Shown here one piece after another: positions 44,783 through 56,211 of a DNA stretch of 64,000 nt (its first letter is position 1; every line of letters starts with the position of its first letter). The stretch is from positions 1-64,000 of the forward strand of contig JAYXKI010000014.1 of the NCBI GenBank assembly GCA_037892935.1. Reading direction: 5' to 3'. This DNA is from Phlebopus portentosus (taxonomy: Eukaryota; Basidiomycota; Agaricomycetes; Boletales; Boletinellaceae). The notes beneath the pieces were generated by a model that ran no database searches, was not told where the DNA came from, and was given only the letters and a program-made list of their open reading frames with translations. The translations under genes and the position numbers were made by a program.

Positions 44783-46234
44783 GTGGATCTAACTGACGAT
44801 CAGCGGGTGGCTCTCCCGACAAACACTAGGTGGAGCATGTCGCGAGGACAGTATATCATCAAGTCAGGTGATCAAACCTTCATTGCTTGGTGGGATGAGA
44901 CTGCGAAGAAGTGGTACTCTACCAGAGGGGACAAGTCCCAATATTGGAGAGCGAAACAAGAGGGTGACGTAGACGATCCTGCACCCCCTACCCCCACACG
45001 ATCAACGGCTTCATTACCAGGGCCATCAACATCGACAGGTCAAACGTCAGCTCCACCTATAGCACACTCGTTGTCTTTCACCGAACCACAAGAGCCAGCT
45101 CTGCTCGTACCAACAGACGAAGAGGAGGAAGAGGAAGAAGAAGAACAAGAGATGTCGTTGTCGAAAGAATCAATAACAGACCTTGCTACGGCGATCGCGC
45201 TAACACTCCAAGCAGCAGGAGAAGGAACGAGCCAAGGATCGAAGACGAACAAGGTTCATGTCACCAAGCCCCGAGACTTCGACAGTGAACACAGATATGT
45301 CGACTTCAAACGAGAGCTGTGCCTGTATATTTATGCATCGGAGTCAGAGTTTAGGACGAGCAAAGCAAAGATCATGTTCGCTCTGTCGTATATAAAGAGC
45401 GGTGCTGCTGCGAGCTGGGCGGAAAGCTACATGAGTGGCGCAATAGACGAACAGGGTAGGATAGCATTCAAGGACACTTGGGATGCTTTCCTAAAGAAAC
45501 TTGATACCTCATTTGATGATCCGGCTCGTTCCCAGAAGGCCTTCGAAAGGCTCGACACGATGTACTAAGGGGACCTCAACGCCAACGAGTTCTTCAATAA
45601 GTTTGACATCTGTCGAGTTGACGCTGGACTGGCCACTGAGGCTCATGACAAATGGCTGATAAGTCGCTTGAAACGAGCACTAAACCCGAAGGTGGTTGAA
45701 GGTATCATGCGCCTACCCAATGAGCCGACAACGTATGAGGAATTCAAGAAGGCTGCGGTCAAGGTCGACAGGGTCGAGCATCAGATCAGGGACCTAATGG
45801 CCGAGCGTAGGAGGAAGACGGTCGGCTCAACAGTGATGAAACCAGCGCCACCGCCACTAAGATGTCCAGTGCTGCCTCAACAAGCGACTTGCCCTTTCAT
45901 CCCTCCCTCCCAAGATCATCGTGATGCGACTGGAGTAACATACGGAGGCCTAGGTCAGCCAATGGAGGTGATGATGAATCAGGCGTGTCGCGTGCGCGCT
46001 TGCTATAAGTGTGGTCAAGTGGGCCACTATATTCGGGAATGCCCCCGAGGCCGTGAAGCGATACACGCAATCATTGCGGCCTTTGTTCCAGCAGACAGAA
46101 AGGTGCTCTTCGAGGAACTCGGCCAAGTGAAGGAATCCTCCTTCGAAGAGGTTGACGACATCGATGTGCGAGCAGTGCCGACTGAACTGGAAGAACTCGT
46201 GGACGGCGAGGGTTTTCTAGAGGACCAGGCGTAG
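44783..46234 (+). pseudogene. gag of copy B (one premature stop)
   Basis: Capsid/nucleocapsid polyprotein. A leader-proximal LTDDQRVALPTNTRWS segment is followed by a Pro/Thr-rich region, an acidic EEEEEEEEQEMSLSKES block and the capsid core with RDFDSEHRYVDFKREL. The LNPKVVEGIMRLPNEP helix and a CCHC knuckle CYKCGQVGHYIRECPRG come next. The only lesion is TAA at 45566-45568, where other copies read CAA. The natural gag stop is TAG at 46232-46234. The frame has no ATG at its 5' end; its first conserved codon is GTG. Confidence 0.9.
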
Positions 46235-46252
46235 ACGTCGGAACGACTGGTC
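46210..46252 (+). promoter_or_regulatory. Programmed -1 frameshift signal between gag and pol, copy B
   Basis: GGGTTTT at 46210-46216 lies in the gag frame as G GGT TTT, the canonical X XXY YYZ arrangement. After a 6-nt spacer, GACCAG (46223-46228) can pair with CTGGTC (46247-46252), and the gag stop lies in the loop. Pol is open in the -1 frame from here. The same heptamer and stem occur in copies A, C and D. Confidence 0.75.
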
Positions 46253-49200
46253 AGTTTCCTAACGGACTCTTTTCGTTGGACTCGTTAAAATATAATCGTC
46301 CTGTTGTACAATACCAAGATGCGAATATCAGTGACAGTTTCACCCTTCGAAAACTCCTTACCGATGTAATACCTGATGAACCTGAAGCGGATGACGATGA
46401 CTTCGACGTCTACACAGATTTGTTGGTTAGAAAAGTGAATGTGCAAGCAGGCAATTCAAATGAGCTTAGTGTGGAAGAGCGGAATCAAACCACTATAAAA
46501 AATGAGGTTGAGGTGGAAGCACCTTACCATGAGAACGTTGTTGCTCAGGCGAACAATACTGAAGCAGTATGGGATGTGGTTGGCAGACACACGGCTGAGG
46601 TATGGCGCGAGGGCATAGTGGACGCAGATCAATTTGTCCAGAGGGCGGGAGGAAAAGAGTTGGACGCCTTCGTTAGCATCGTACATCCAAAGATAGCAGG
46701 CGATGATGAAGTAGATTTGTCAAACCCTCTACTCGGAGAGGAAAACTTCATCAATGCTCATGCGCTAATCGACTCGGGATGCATGAGTTCATGTATCGAT
46801 GAAGGTTTTGCCAAACGATACGGTCTCCCCACCCAAAGGTACATTTGGCCTAGACCAGTCTTCAATGCTGATGGAACAAGCAATGAGGCGGGATTGATCA
46901 AGGAATATGTAGTCATACGAATGTTCTTTGGGAAACACGAAGAGGAGATACGACTGGCAGTGACATCCTTAGCATCGAGCAACATCTTCCTCGGACATGA
47001 CTGGTTGACAAAGCACAATCCTGAGATCGACTGGAGGTCGGGAACAGTCAAGTTCACGTGTTGCCCTGACGAATGTGAGTTGTCACTACCGAGCAAGGAG
47101 ATAGACGAAGAGTTTGTGAGGAATGTGCGGATGAAGGAGGTGGCGAAGTGGCCACCTTATCTGGAAGAATACGCGGACGTCTTTAGTGAAGAATCATTTG
47201 AACACCTACCAAACCATCGAACGTGGGACCATGCTATCGACTTGAAGCCAGATTTTAAGCCCAGCGATTGTAAGGTTTACCCATTGTCGCCGAAAGAACA
47301 AGAGGCAATGAAGGAGTTCATCAAAGAGAACCTAGCATCTGGACACATCCGACAGTCGAAATCCCCGATGGCATCTCCATTCTTCTTTATTAAGAAGGAA
47401 GATGGGAGCCTACGAGCGATCTAAGACTATCGAAAGCTTAATGAAGGAACGGTTAAGAACAAATACCCGTTGCCATTGATAAATGAGCTCATTGATAAGG
47501 TCAAGGATGCGAAATACATCACGAAGCTCGACGTTCGCTGGGGATATTACAACATTTGGATTCGCGAGGGCGATGAATGGAAGGCGGCATTTAGGATGAA
47601 TTTAGGCTTATTCGAACCAACGGTCATGTTTTTTGGATTATGCAATGCGCCGGCGACATTCCAAGGTTTCATGAACAATATCTTTCGAGAAATGATCCAT
47701 GAGGGTATCGTCATCATTTACCTCGACGACATCCTCATTTTCTCGAATGATTTGGAGGAACATCGCCAATGCATCAAATGAGTCTTTGAGATCCTGCATC
47801 AAAATGGACTTTTCCTGAAGCCGCAGAAATGTGAGTTCGAGGTTGATAGAGTTAAGTATCTCGGACACATCATCGGTAATGGCGAGGTTCGAATGGACCC
47901 GAAAAAGACAACAGCGGTTCAGGAGTGGCCAATCTCGCAAAACGTTCACGAACTGCAACAATTCCTAGGACTAGGGAATTGGTTGCGACGATTTGTAAAG
48001 GACTATAGCTCTGTTGTTAAACCCCTGACGATGCTGACGGGTAAGGTGGAATGGAAGTGGGGAGAGGAGGAACAATGAGCATTCGAAGAGTTGAAGGGTC
48101 GGTTGAGTAGTCCCCCAGTTCTAGCCATCCCGAACAAGGAGGGTCCTTTCCGGGTCGAAGCAGATGCGTCGGACTTTGCATCTGGAGGAGTGCTCCTTCA
48201 GAAACAAGACGACAAGTGGAAAGTGATAGCCTATCGATCGTCGACCTTCTTAGAGGCCAAACGAAATTACGAGATCTATGATAAAGAGATGCTCACAATT
48301 GTTCAAGCTCTTAAGGAATGGCGACAATACCTCCAAGGAGCCAAGAGACCTTTCGAAGTATGGACCGATCACACAAACTTGACGTATTTCCGATCGCCTC
48401 AAAAGTTGAATCATCGACAAGCTCGTTGGTGACTTGATTTAGCCGAGTTCGACTTCACGTTAGTACACAAGCCAGGGAAGACGTTGGGCAAGGCTGATAT
48501 ATTGTCACGATGGGCAGACTACAACAAGGGCGAACGGGATAATGAGGATGTCACGTTCATCAGAGACAAATGGCTGGTCAGAGGAGCAGTAGAGACGTCA
48601 AGAGACATGTTAATCGAAAAGATTCGAAAAGCACAAACGGAGTTGAATGAGGAAGAGAGACCGATGAACTTAGTGTTCATAGATGGGTTGTGGAAAAAAG
48701 AGGTGATGGTTAAGCTCTCAATGACGAAGACGAAGAAGTTTTAAAACGTTTTTGTACAGACGAGCGTGAGGGAGGAAGTGATGAGAGAGTGTCACAACTG
48801 GACATTGGCAGGCCACCCAGGAGCGAACAAGACTGTTGCACTAGTGAACAGAAGTTTCTGGTGGCCTAACATGTATGTCGATGTCAGGAATTACGTGCGA
48901 GGATGTGATCGTTGTCAGCGAATGAAGGCCCTCAGAACAACAAGGGCAAAGGTTTTGCACCCTAATGAGGTACCGGAGGTGCCATGGCAAGTTGTCACGG
49001 TCAACCTGATCGGAGAGTTGCCAGAGTCAAATGGATTCAATGCAATTTGTGTGGTAGTTGATTGCTTCAGCAAACAAATCTATGCGATACCAATGACGAC
49101 GAAATTGACAGCAGAAGAAATGGCCAGGATTTACAGGGACCATGTCTTCCGGTTGCATGGCTTACCTCGAAAGATCATCCACGACCAAGGAGTACAGTTC

Positions 49201-50148
49201 AATGCGAAGATGATGAGGGAGTTGTACAAACTCCTTCACATCGAAGGCAATCCGTCAATGGCGTACCACCCTCAAACGGACGGACAGACAGAACGAGTTA
49301 ATCAAGAACTCAAACAGTACCTTCGACTATACGTCAATCATCGACAATCAGACTGGGCGGACTGGCTAGCTCTTGCAGAGTTTGCACACAACAATCATGA
49401 ACATTCGGTGACCAAACTATCACCCTTCTTCGTTAACACAGGACAACACCCTTCAGGCTTCATGGGCGTTGGAACGACTTCGTCCAATCTATCGGCAGAA
49501 GAGTTTGCTAAACATGTCAAGGGAATACATGAACTCGCTCAGGCCAATCTGACCCAGGCCAATGAAGACATGAAACGCCTTTATGATCGTCACGCTGGAA
49601 AGTCGGTAGTCTATGAGATGGGACAAAAGGTCTTCTTGGATGGTCGAAACATTAAGACGATCTGACCGATGAAGAAGATGGATGACAAATGGTTTGGCCC
49701 ATTCGAGGTAATGGAAAAGGTGGGCGCGAGCGCATATAAGCTAAAGATCCCGAAGACATGGAAACATGTTCATCCTGTCTTTAACGAGATCCTGCTCAAA
49801 CCGGCCGTTCAACCGTCTTTCGAATCACAAAAGAAGCCGCCTCCACCCCTGCCAGTGATCATTGATGAACAAGAAGAGTACGAGGTTGAAGAAATACTCG
49901 ACTCACGTCTACATTGAGGAAGGCTCCAGTTCTTGGTCAAGTGGGTCGGATATGAGGAAGCAACATGGCAGCCGGAATCCGACATCAAGGATAATGCACA
50001 GGAATCAATTCAAGAATTCTATCGCAAACATCCTGGAGCTCCGCGAAAGTTAACAATACCTCGACAAAGCATGCAAGCACTGTATAGGTTCACGTCGTCA
50101 GAAGGATTATGTGGTTGGTCGGGACGCCCAACCTTGAGAGGGGGGTGA
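46217..50148 (+). pseudogene. pol of copy B (PR-RT-RH-IN-chromodomain, stops)
   Basis: Domains in order are: aspartic protease (ALIDSG near 46768); reverse transcriptase ([24 protein letters not shown] near 47725); RNase H (FRVEADASDFASGGVL near 48150, YDKEM, VWTDH near 48360); integrase with HHCC zinc finger (HNWTLAGHPG ... CDRCQ); catalytic core (NLIGELP near 49005, HDQGVQF, YHPQTDGQTERVNQ); and a chromodomain ([10 protein letters not shown] ... LVKWVGYEEATWQPES near 49950). Stops lie at about 47422, 47779, 48076, 48430, 48742, 49663 and 49915. Comparison with the other copies shows CAA-to-TAA or CGA-to-TGA at nearly all of them. The first integrase catalytic Asp is Asn (VNLIGELP). Confidence 0.9.
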
Positions 50149-50566
50149 TGTAAGGACTTGAACATTTTCCTTTTCTTTCCTTATGTCATCATTCATTTTA
50201 ATATTCTTTTTCCTTTTCTTTTATTTTTCTTATGCACTTATTCATCCAATTGCTGGAACATTCCGCAACATTCTATCATGCTCACTAATCATCTCATTCC
50301 TTATCATGTGACTTCCTATTAGAGTAGACCTTTCCCGTGCTTGAAGTCTATATAAGTAGATAGTCTGACTCTTTCGTTCCTTGTCTTTCTATTCTACTTA
50401 CCTTCACTGCGACATAGGTATCTACTCTTGTATTATTAGTTTGCTGAATTCTACTTACCTTCACTGCGACATAGCATGCGTATAGCCCGGCAACTCGTGT
50501 TAGCCAGTTGTTTGTTGTTGTGTTGGCCACCTCGAGATCGACGCCCATTAGTCTCACCGCCTAACA
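50149..50566 (+). repeat. 3' LTR of copy B
   Basis: 418 bp, equal in length to the 5' LTR. The differences I read are all C/T or A/G. It is preceded by the polypurine tract at 50136-50148. Confidence 0.95.
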
Positions 50567-53500
50567 ATATCCAACCCACTTGACCAAAAACTGGAGCCTT
50601 CCTCGATGTAGACGTGAGTCAAGTATTTCTTCAACCTCGTACTCTTCCTGTTCGTCAATGATCACTGGCGGGGGTGGAGGCGGCTTCTTTTGTGATTCAA
50701 AAGACGGTTGAATGGCCGGTTTGAGCAGGATCTCGTTAAAGACAGGATGAACGTGTTTCCATGTCTTTGGGATCTTTAGCTTATACGTGCTCGCGCCCAC
50801 CTTTTCTATTACCTCAAATGGGCCAAACCATTTGTCGTCCATCTTCTTCGTCGGTCGGATCATCTTAATGTTTCAACCATCCAAGAAGACCTTTTGTCCT
50901 ATCTCATATACTACCGACTTTCCAGCATGACGATCGTAAAAGCGCTTCATGTCTTCATTGGCCTGGGTCAGATTGGCCTGAGCAAGTTCATGTATTCCCT
51001 TGACATGTTTAGCAAACTCTTCTGCTGATAGATTGGACGAAGTCATTCCAACGCCCGTAAAGCCTGAAGGGTGTTGTCCCATGTTGATGAAGAAGGGTAA
51101 TAATCTGGTCGCCGAATGTTTGCGATTGTTGTGCGCAAACTCTGCAAGAGCTAACCAGTCCGCCTAGTCTGATTGTCGATGATTGACATATAGTCGAAGG
51201 TACTGTTCGAGTTCTTGATTAACTCGTTCCATCTGCCCGTCTGTTTAAGGGTGGTATGCTGTTGACGGATTGCCTTCGATGTGAAGGAGTTTGTACAACT
51301 CTCTCATCATCTTCGCATTGAACTGTACTCCTTGGTCGTGGATGATCTTTCGAGGTAAGCCATGCAACTGGAAGACATGGTCCCTGTAAATCCTGGCCAT
51401 TTCTTCTGCCGTCAATTTTGTCATCGTTGGTATCGCATGGATTTGTTTGCTGAAGCAATCGACTACCACACAAATTGCATTGAATCCATTTGACTCCGGC
51501 AACTCTCCGATCAGGTTGACTGTGACAACTTGCCATGGCACCTCTGGTACCTCGTTAGGGTGCAAAACCTTTGCCCTTGTTGTTCTGAGGGCCTTCATTT
51601 GCTGACAATGATCGCATCCTCGCATGTAATTCCTGACATCGACGTACATGTTAGGCCACCAGAAACTTCTGTTCACTAGTGCAACAGTCTTGTTCGCTCC
51701 TGGGTGGCCTGCCAATGTCCAGTTGTGACACTCTCTCATCACTTCCTCCCTCACGCTCGTCTGTACAAAAACGTTTTGAAACTTCTTCGTCTTCGTCATT
51801 GAGAGCTTAACCATCACCTCTTTTTTCCACAACCCATCTACGAACACTAAGTTCATCGGTCTCTCTTCCTCATTCAACTCCGTTTGTGCTTTTCGAATCT
51901 TTTCGATTAACATGTCTCTTGACATCTCTACTGCTCCTCTGACCAGCCATTTGTCTCTGATGAACGTGACATCCTCATTATCCCGTTCGCCCTTGTTGTA
52001 GTCCGCCCGTCATGACAATATGTCAGCCTTGCCCAACGTCTTCCCTGGCTTGTGTACTAACGTGAAGTCGAACTCGGCTAAATCGAGTCGCCAACGAGCT
52101 TGTCGACGATTCAACTTTTGAGGCGATCAGAAATACGTCAAGTTTGCGTGATCGGTCCATACTTCGAAAGGTCTCTTGGCTCCTTGGAGGTATTGTCGCC
52201 ATTCCTTAAGAGCTTGAACGATTGCGAGCATCTTTTTGTCATAGATCTCGTAATTTCGTTTGGCCTCTAAGAAGGTCGATGATTGATAGGCTATCACCTT
52301 CCACTTGTTGTCTTGTTTCTGAAGGAGCACTCCTCCAGATGCAAAGTCCGACGCATCTGCTTCGACCTGGAAAGGACCCTCCTTGTTCGGGATGGCTAGA
52401 ACCAGGGGACTACTCAACCGACCCTTCAACTCTTCGAATGCTCATTGTTCCTCCTCTCCCCACTTCCATTCCACCTTACCCGTCAGCATCGTCAGGGGTT
52501 TAACAACAGAGCTATAGTCCTTTACAAATCGTCGCAACCAATTCCCTAGTCCTAGGAATTGTTGCAGTTCGTGAACGTTTTGCGAGATTGGCCACTTCTG
52601 AACTGCTGTTGTCTTTTTCGGGTCCATTCGAACCTCGCCATTACCGATGATGTGTCCGAGATACTTAACTGTATCAACCTCAAACTCACATTTCTGCAGC
52701 TTCAGGAAAAGTCCATTTTGACGCAGGATCTCAAAGACTCGTTTGGTGCGTTGGCAATGTTCCTCCAAATCATTCGAGAAAATGAGGATGTCGTCGAGGT
52801 AAATGATGACGATACCCTCATAGATCATTTCTCGGAAGATATTGTTCATGAAACCTTGGAATGTCGCCGGCGCATTGCATAATCTGAAAAACATGACCGT
52901 TGGTTTGAATAAGCCTAAATTTGTCCTAAACGCCGCCTTCCATTCATCGCCTTCACGAATCCGAATGTTGTAATACCCCCAGTGAACATCGAGCTTCGTG
53001 ATGTATTTCGCATCCTTGACCTTATTGATGAGCTCATTTATCAACGGCAATGGGTATTTGTTCTTAACCGTTCCTTCGTTAAGCTTTCGATAATCTTGGA
53101 TTGCTCGTAAGCTCCCATCTTCCTTCTTGATAAAGAAGAACGGAGATGCCATCGGGGATTTCAACTGTCGGATACGTCCAGATGCTAGGTTCTCTTTGAT
53201 GAACTCCTTCATTGCCTCTTGTTCTTTCGGCGACAATGGATAAACCTTGCAATTGCTGGGCTTAAAATCTGGCTTCAAATCGATAGCATGGTCCCACGTT
53301 CGATGGTTTGGTAGGTGTTCAAATGATTCTTCACTAAAGACGTCTGCGTATTCTTCCAGATAAGGTGGCCACTTCGCCGCCTCCTTTATCCGCACATTCC
53401 TCACAAACTCTTCGTCTATTTCCTCGCTCAATAGTGACGACTCACATTCATCAGGGCAGCGTGTGAACTTGACTGTTCCCAACCTCCAATCGATCTCAGG

Positions 53501-53733
53501 ATTGTGCTTTGTCAACCAGTCATGTCCGAGGAAGATGTTGCTCAATGCTAAGGATGTCACCGCCAGTCGAATCTCCTCCTCATGTTTCCCAAAGAACATT
53601 TGCACGACTACATATTCCTTGATCAATCCCGCCTCATTGCTTGTTCCGTCAGCATTGAAGACTGGTCTAGGCCAAATGTACCTTTGGGTGGGGAAACCGT
53701 ATCGTTTGACAAAACCCTCGTCGATACATGAAC
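50567..53733 (-). pseudogene. pol of copy C (broken)
   Basis: A long RT-containing frame runs from 53626 to 52442 and includes [34 protein letters not shown] and [12 protein letters not shown] with its catalytic Asp pair intact. RNase H follows (52429-52127), then integrase (51925-51245) with VNLIGELP, the same Asp-to-Asn change as in copy B. The next segment holds GQHPSGFTGVGM and the chromodomain start. It shares with B a TGA after GEEEQ near 52442. The segment is split by stops and by the two insertions. Confidence 0.88.
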
Positions 53734-53738
53734 CCGTG
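50572..53738 (-). mobile_element. Copy C, pol segment (chromodomain to protease)
   Basis: Reverse-oriented continuation of copy C between the insertions of B and D. From high to low coordinates it carries the end of the protease, RT and RNase H, integrase and the first part of the chromodomain. It ends at ATATC (50567-50571), shared with B, and begins at CCGTG (53734-53738), shared with D. Sequence and lesions are closest to copy B. Confidence 0.9.
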
Positions 53739-54197
53739 TGTTAGGCGGACGGCTCAAGGACTGAGTCGAGGCAGGCCAACACAACAACAAACAAGCGCAA
53801 ATGAGATAATCCCAAACACGTCGCTCAGGTCAAGACAGCTAAGACGAGGCTTAAGTCCAGACCGTCGAATGCTAGGTCGCAGTGAAGGTAAGTAGAATTC
53901 AGCAAACTAATAATACAAGAGTAGATACCTAGGTCGCAGTGAAGGTAAGTAGAATAGAAAGACAAGGAACGAGAGAGTCAAACTATCTACTTATATAGAC
54001 TTTGGGCACGGGAAAGGTCTACTCTAATGGGAAGTCACATGACAAGGAATGGGATGATTAGTGAGCGTGATAGAACATTGTGGAATGTTCCAGAAAAAGG
54101 ATGAATAAGCGCATAAGAAAAATAAAAAGAAAAGGAAAAGAATATTAAAATAAATGATGACATCAGAAAAGAAAAGGAAAATGTTCGAGTCCTTACA
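53739..54197 (-). repeat. 3' LTR of copy D
   Basis: 459 bp. It carries two copies of the ~57-bp AGGTCGCAGTGAAGGTAAG-containing unit near 53873-53955, where the 5' LTR has one. Other differences from the 5' LTR are transitions. A polypurine tract (seen as TCACCCCCCCTTC) abuts it at 54198. Confidence 0.95.
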
Positions 54198-54269
54198 TCA
54201 CCCCCCCTTCAAGGTTGGGCGTCCCGACCAACCACATAAGCCTTCTGAGGACGTGAACTTGTACAGCGC

Positions 54270-56207
54270 TCACAGGCTTTGTCGAGGTATCGTTAACTTC
54301 CTCGGAGCTCCAGGATGTTTGCGGTAGAATTCTTGAATTGACTCCTGTGCATTATCCTTGACGTTGGATTCTGGCTGCCAAGTCGCTTCCTCATATCCAA
54401 CCCACTTGACCAAGAATTGGAGCTTGCCTCGATGCAGATGCGAGTCGAGTATTTCTTCAACCTCGTACTCTTCCTGCTCATCAATGATCACTGGCGGTGG
54501 TGGAGGTGGTTTCTTCTGCGATTCAAAGGACGGTTGGACGGCTGGTTTGAGCAAGATCTCATTGAAAACTGGATGGACCTTCTTCCAGGTCTTCGGTAGT
54601 TTGAGTCTGTATGCACTTGCGCCAACCTTTTCCACTACCTCGAAGGGACCAGACCATTTATCATCCATCTTCTTCGTCGGTCGGATCGTCTTGATATTTT
54701 GTCCATCTAAGAAGACTTTCTGCCCTGCCTCATAGGTAATGGACTTCCCAGCATGGCGGTTGTAGAAACGCTTCATGTCTTTGTTTGCTTGGGTTAGGTT
54801 ACCTTGAGCGAGTTCATGCACCTCCTTGACATGCTTGGCAAATTCTTCTGCTGACAGGTTCGATGATGCCGTTCCAACCCCCGTGAAGTCTAAGGGGTGC
54901 ATTCCCATATTGACGAAGAAGGGAGATAGCTTCGTTGCTGAATGTTTGCAGTTGTTGTATGCAAATTCTGCGAGAGCCAGCCAGTCCGCCCAGTCTGACT
55001 GCCAATGGTTGACGTATAGCTGAAGGTATTGTTCTAGTTCCTGATTAACCCGCTCTGTCTGTCCATCAGTTTGTGGCTGATACGCTGTCAACGGGTTGCC
55101 TTCAATGTGGAGGAGCTTGTACAACTCCTTCATCATCTTCGCGTCGAATTGCACCCCTCGGTCATGAATGATCTTCCGTGGTAGTCCGTGTAATCAGAAG
55201 ATGTGGTCTCTGTAGATCCTAGCCATGCCTTCCGCCATTAACTTTGTTGTTGTTGGAATTGCATGGATTTGTTTGCTAAAGCGATCGACCACTATGCAAA
55301 TCGCATTGAACCCATTCGATTCTGGCAACTCTCCGATTAGGTCGACCATGACAATCTGCCATGGCGCCTCCGGCACCTCGTTAGGGTGCAAAACCTTTGC
55401 TCTCGTTGTCCTTAGAGCCTTCGTCCACTGACAATGATCACACCCCCGCACATACACCCGCACATCTGCACTCATCCTCGGCCACCAGTACCTGCATGTT
55501 ATCAGCTGGATCGTCTTTGTTGCTCCTGGATGTCCTGCCAGGGTCGAGTCATAGTGTTCCTTCATGACGTCCTCTCTGATGCTCGCTGGTACGTATAGCC
55601 AGCGGCCCTTTCTCCACATGTCCCCTCTCTTCTCGACGTCCTTCAGCCTCACTCCCTCATCCTCTTGTCTCTGCACTTCTATGACCTTTTCAACGAGTAC
55701 TTCTCTTGACGTCTGAACCATTCCTCTAACCAGCCATTCCTTCTTGACGAAAGTCACGTTCTCATTATCGCGCTCGCCCTTGTCATAATCCGCCCGGTGT
55801 GACAACAGATCAGCTTTCCCCAACGTCTTTCCGGGTTTATGGACTAGCGTGAAATCGAACTCAGCTAAATCGAGTCGCCAACGTGCTTGTCGATGATTTA
55901 ACTTCTGCGGCGATTGGAAGTACGTTAGATTTGCATGGTCTGTCCATACCTCAAAAGGTTGGTTAGCTCCCTGGAGATATTGTCGCCATTCCTTTAGGGC
56001 TTGAACGATGGCGAGCATCTCCTTGTCGTAAATCTCATAATTTTGCTCTGCCTCTAGGAATGTTGACGACTGATAAGCGATCACCTTCCATTTGCCGTCT
56101 TGTTTCTGGAGAAGGACTCCACCAGTCGCAAAGTCTGATGCATCTGCTTCTACACGGAAAGGGTCCTTGTTGTTGGGTATCGCTAACACGGGAGGACTAC
56201 TCAAACG
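54270..56207 (-). pseudogene. pol of copy D, RNase H-integrase-chromodomain part
   Basis: The frame continues from the RT part after the nested LTR: SSPPVLAIPNNKDPFRVEA (RNase H), YDKEMLAIVQALKEWRQYLQ, VWTDHANLTYF, and a linker, VIEVQRQEDEGVRLKDVEKR, that differs from B and C. Integrase follows with AGHPGATKT, CDHCQW, VDLIGELPES (catalytic Asp present), GVQFDAKMM and TDGQTERVNQELEQYL, and then a chromodomain near 54400. One TGA near 55192, where a CGA/CGG Arg codon is expected before LHGLPRKIIH, splits it. The chromodomain probably directs integration to methylated-histone chromatin, as in other chromoviruses. Confidence 0.9.
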
Positions 56208-56211
56208 ACGC

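Larger units (their letters stand above)
43968..50566 (+). mobile_element. Ty3/Gypsy chromodomain retrotransposon, copy B (full length)
   Basis: A complete structure of 6,599 bp: LTRs of 418 bp at both ends, self-priming site, gag, pol in the -1 frame (protease, RT, RNase H, integrase, chromodomain) and a polypurine tract GAGAGGGGGGTGA directly before the 3' LTR. It is flanked by ATATC on both sides (43963-43967 and 50567-50571). The LTRs differ at about a dozen positions, all transitions. Eight premature stops make it non-autonomous now. Confidence 0.95.
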
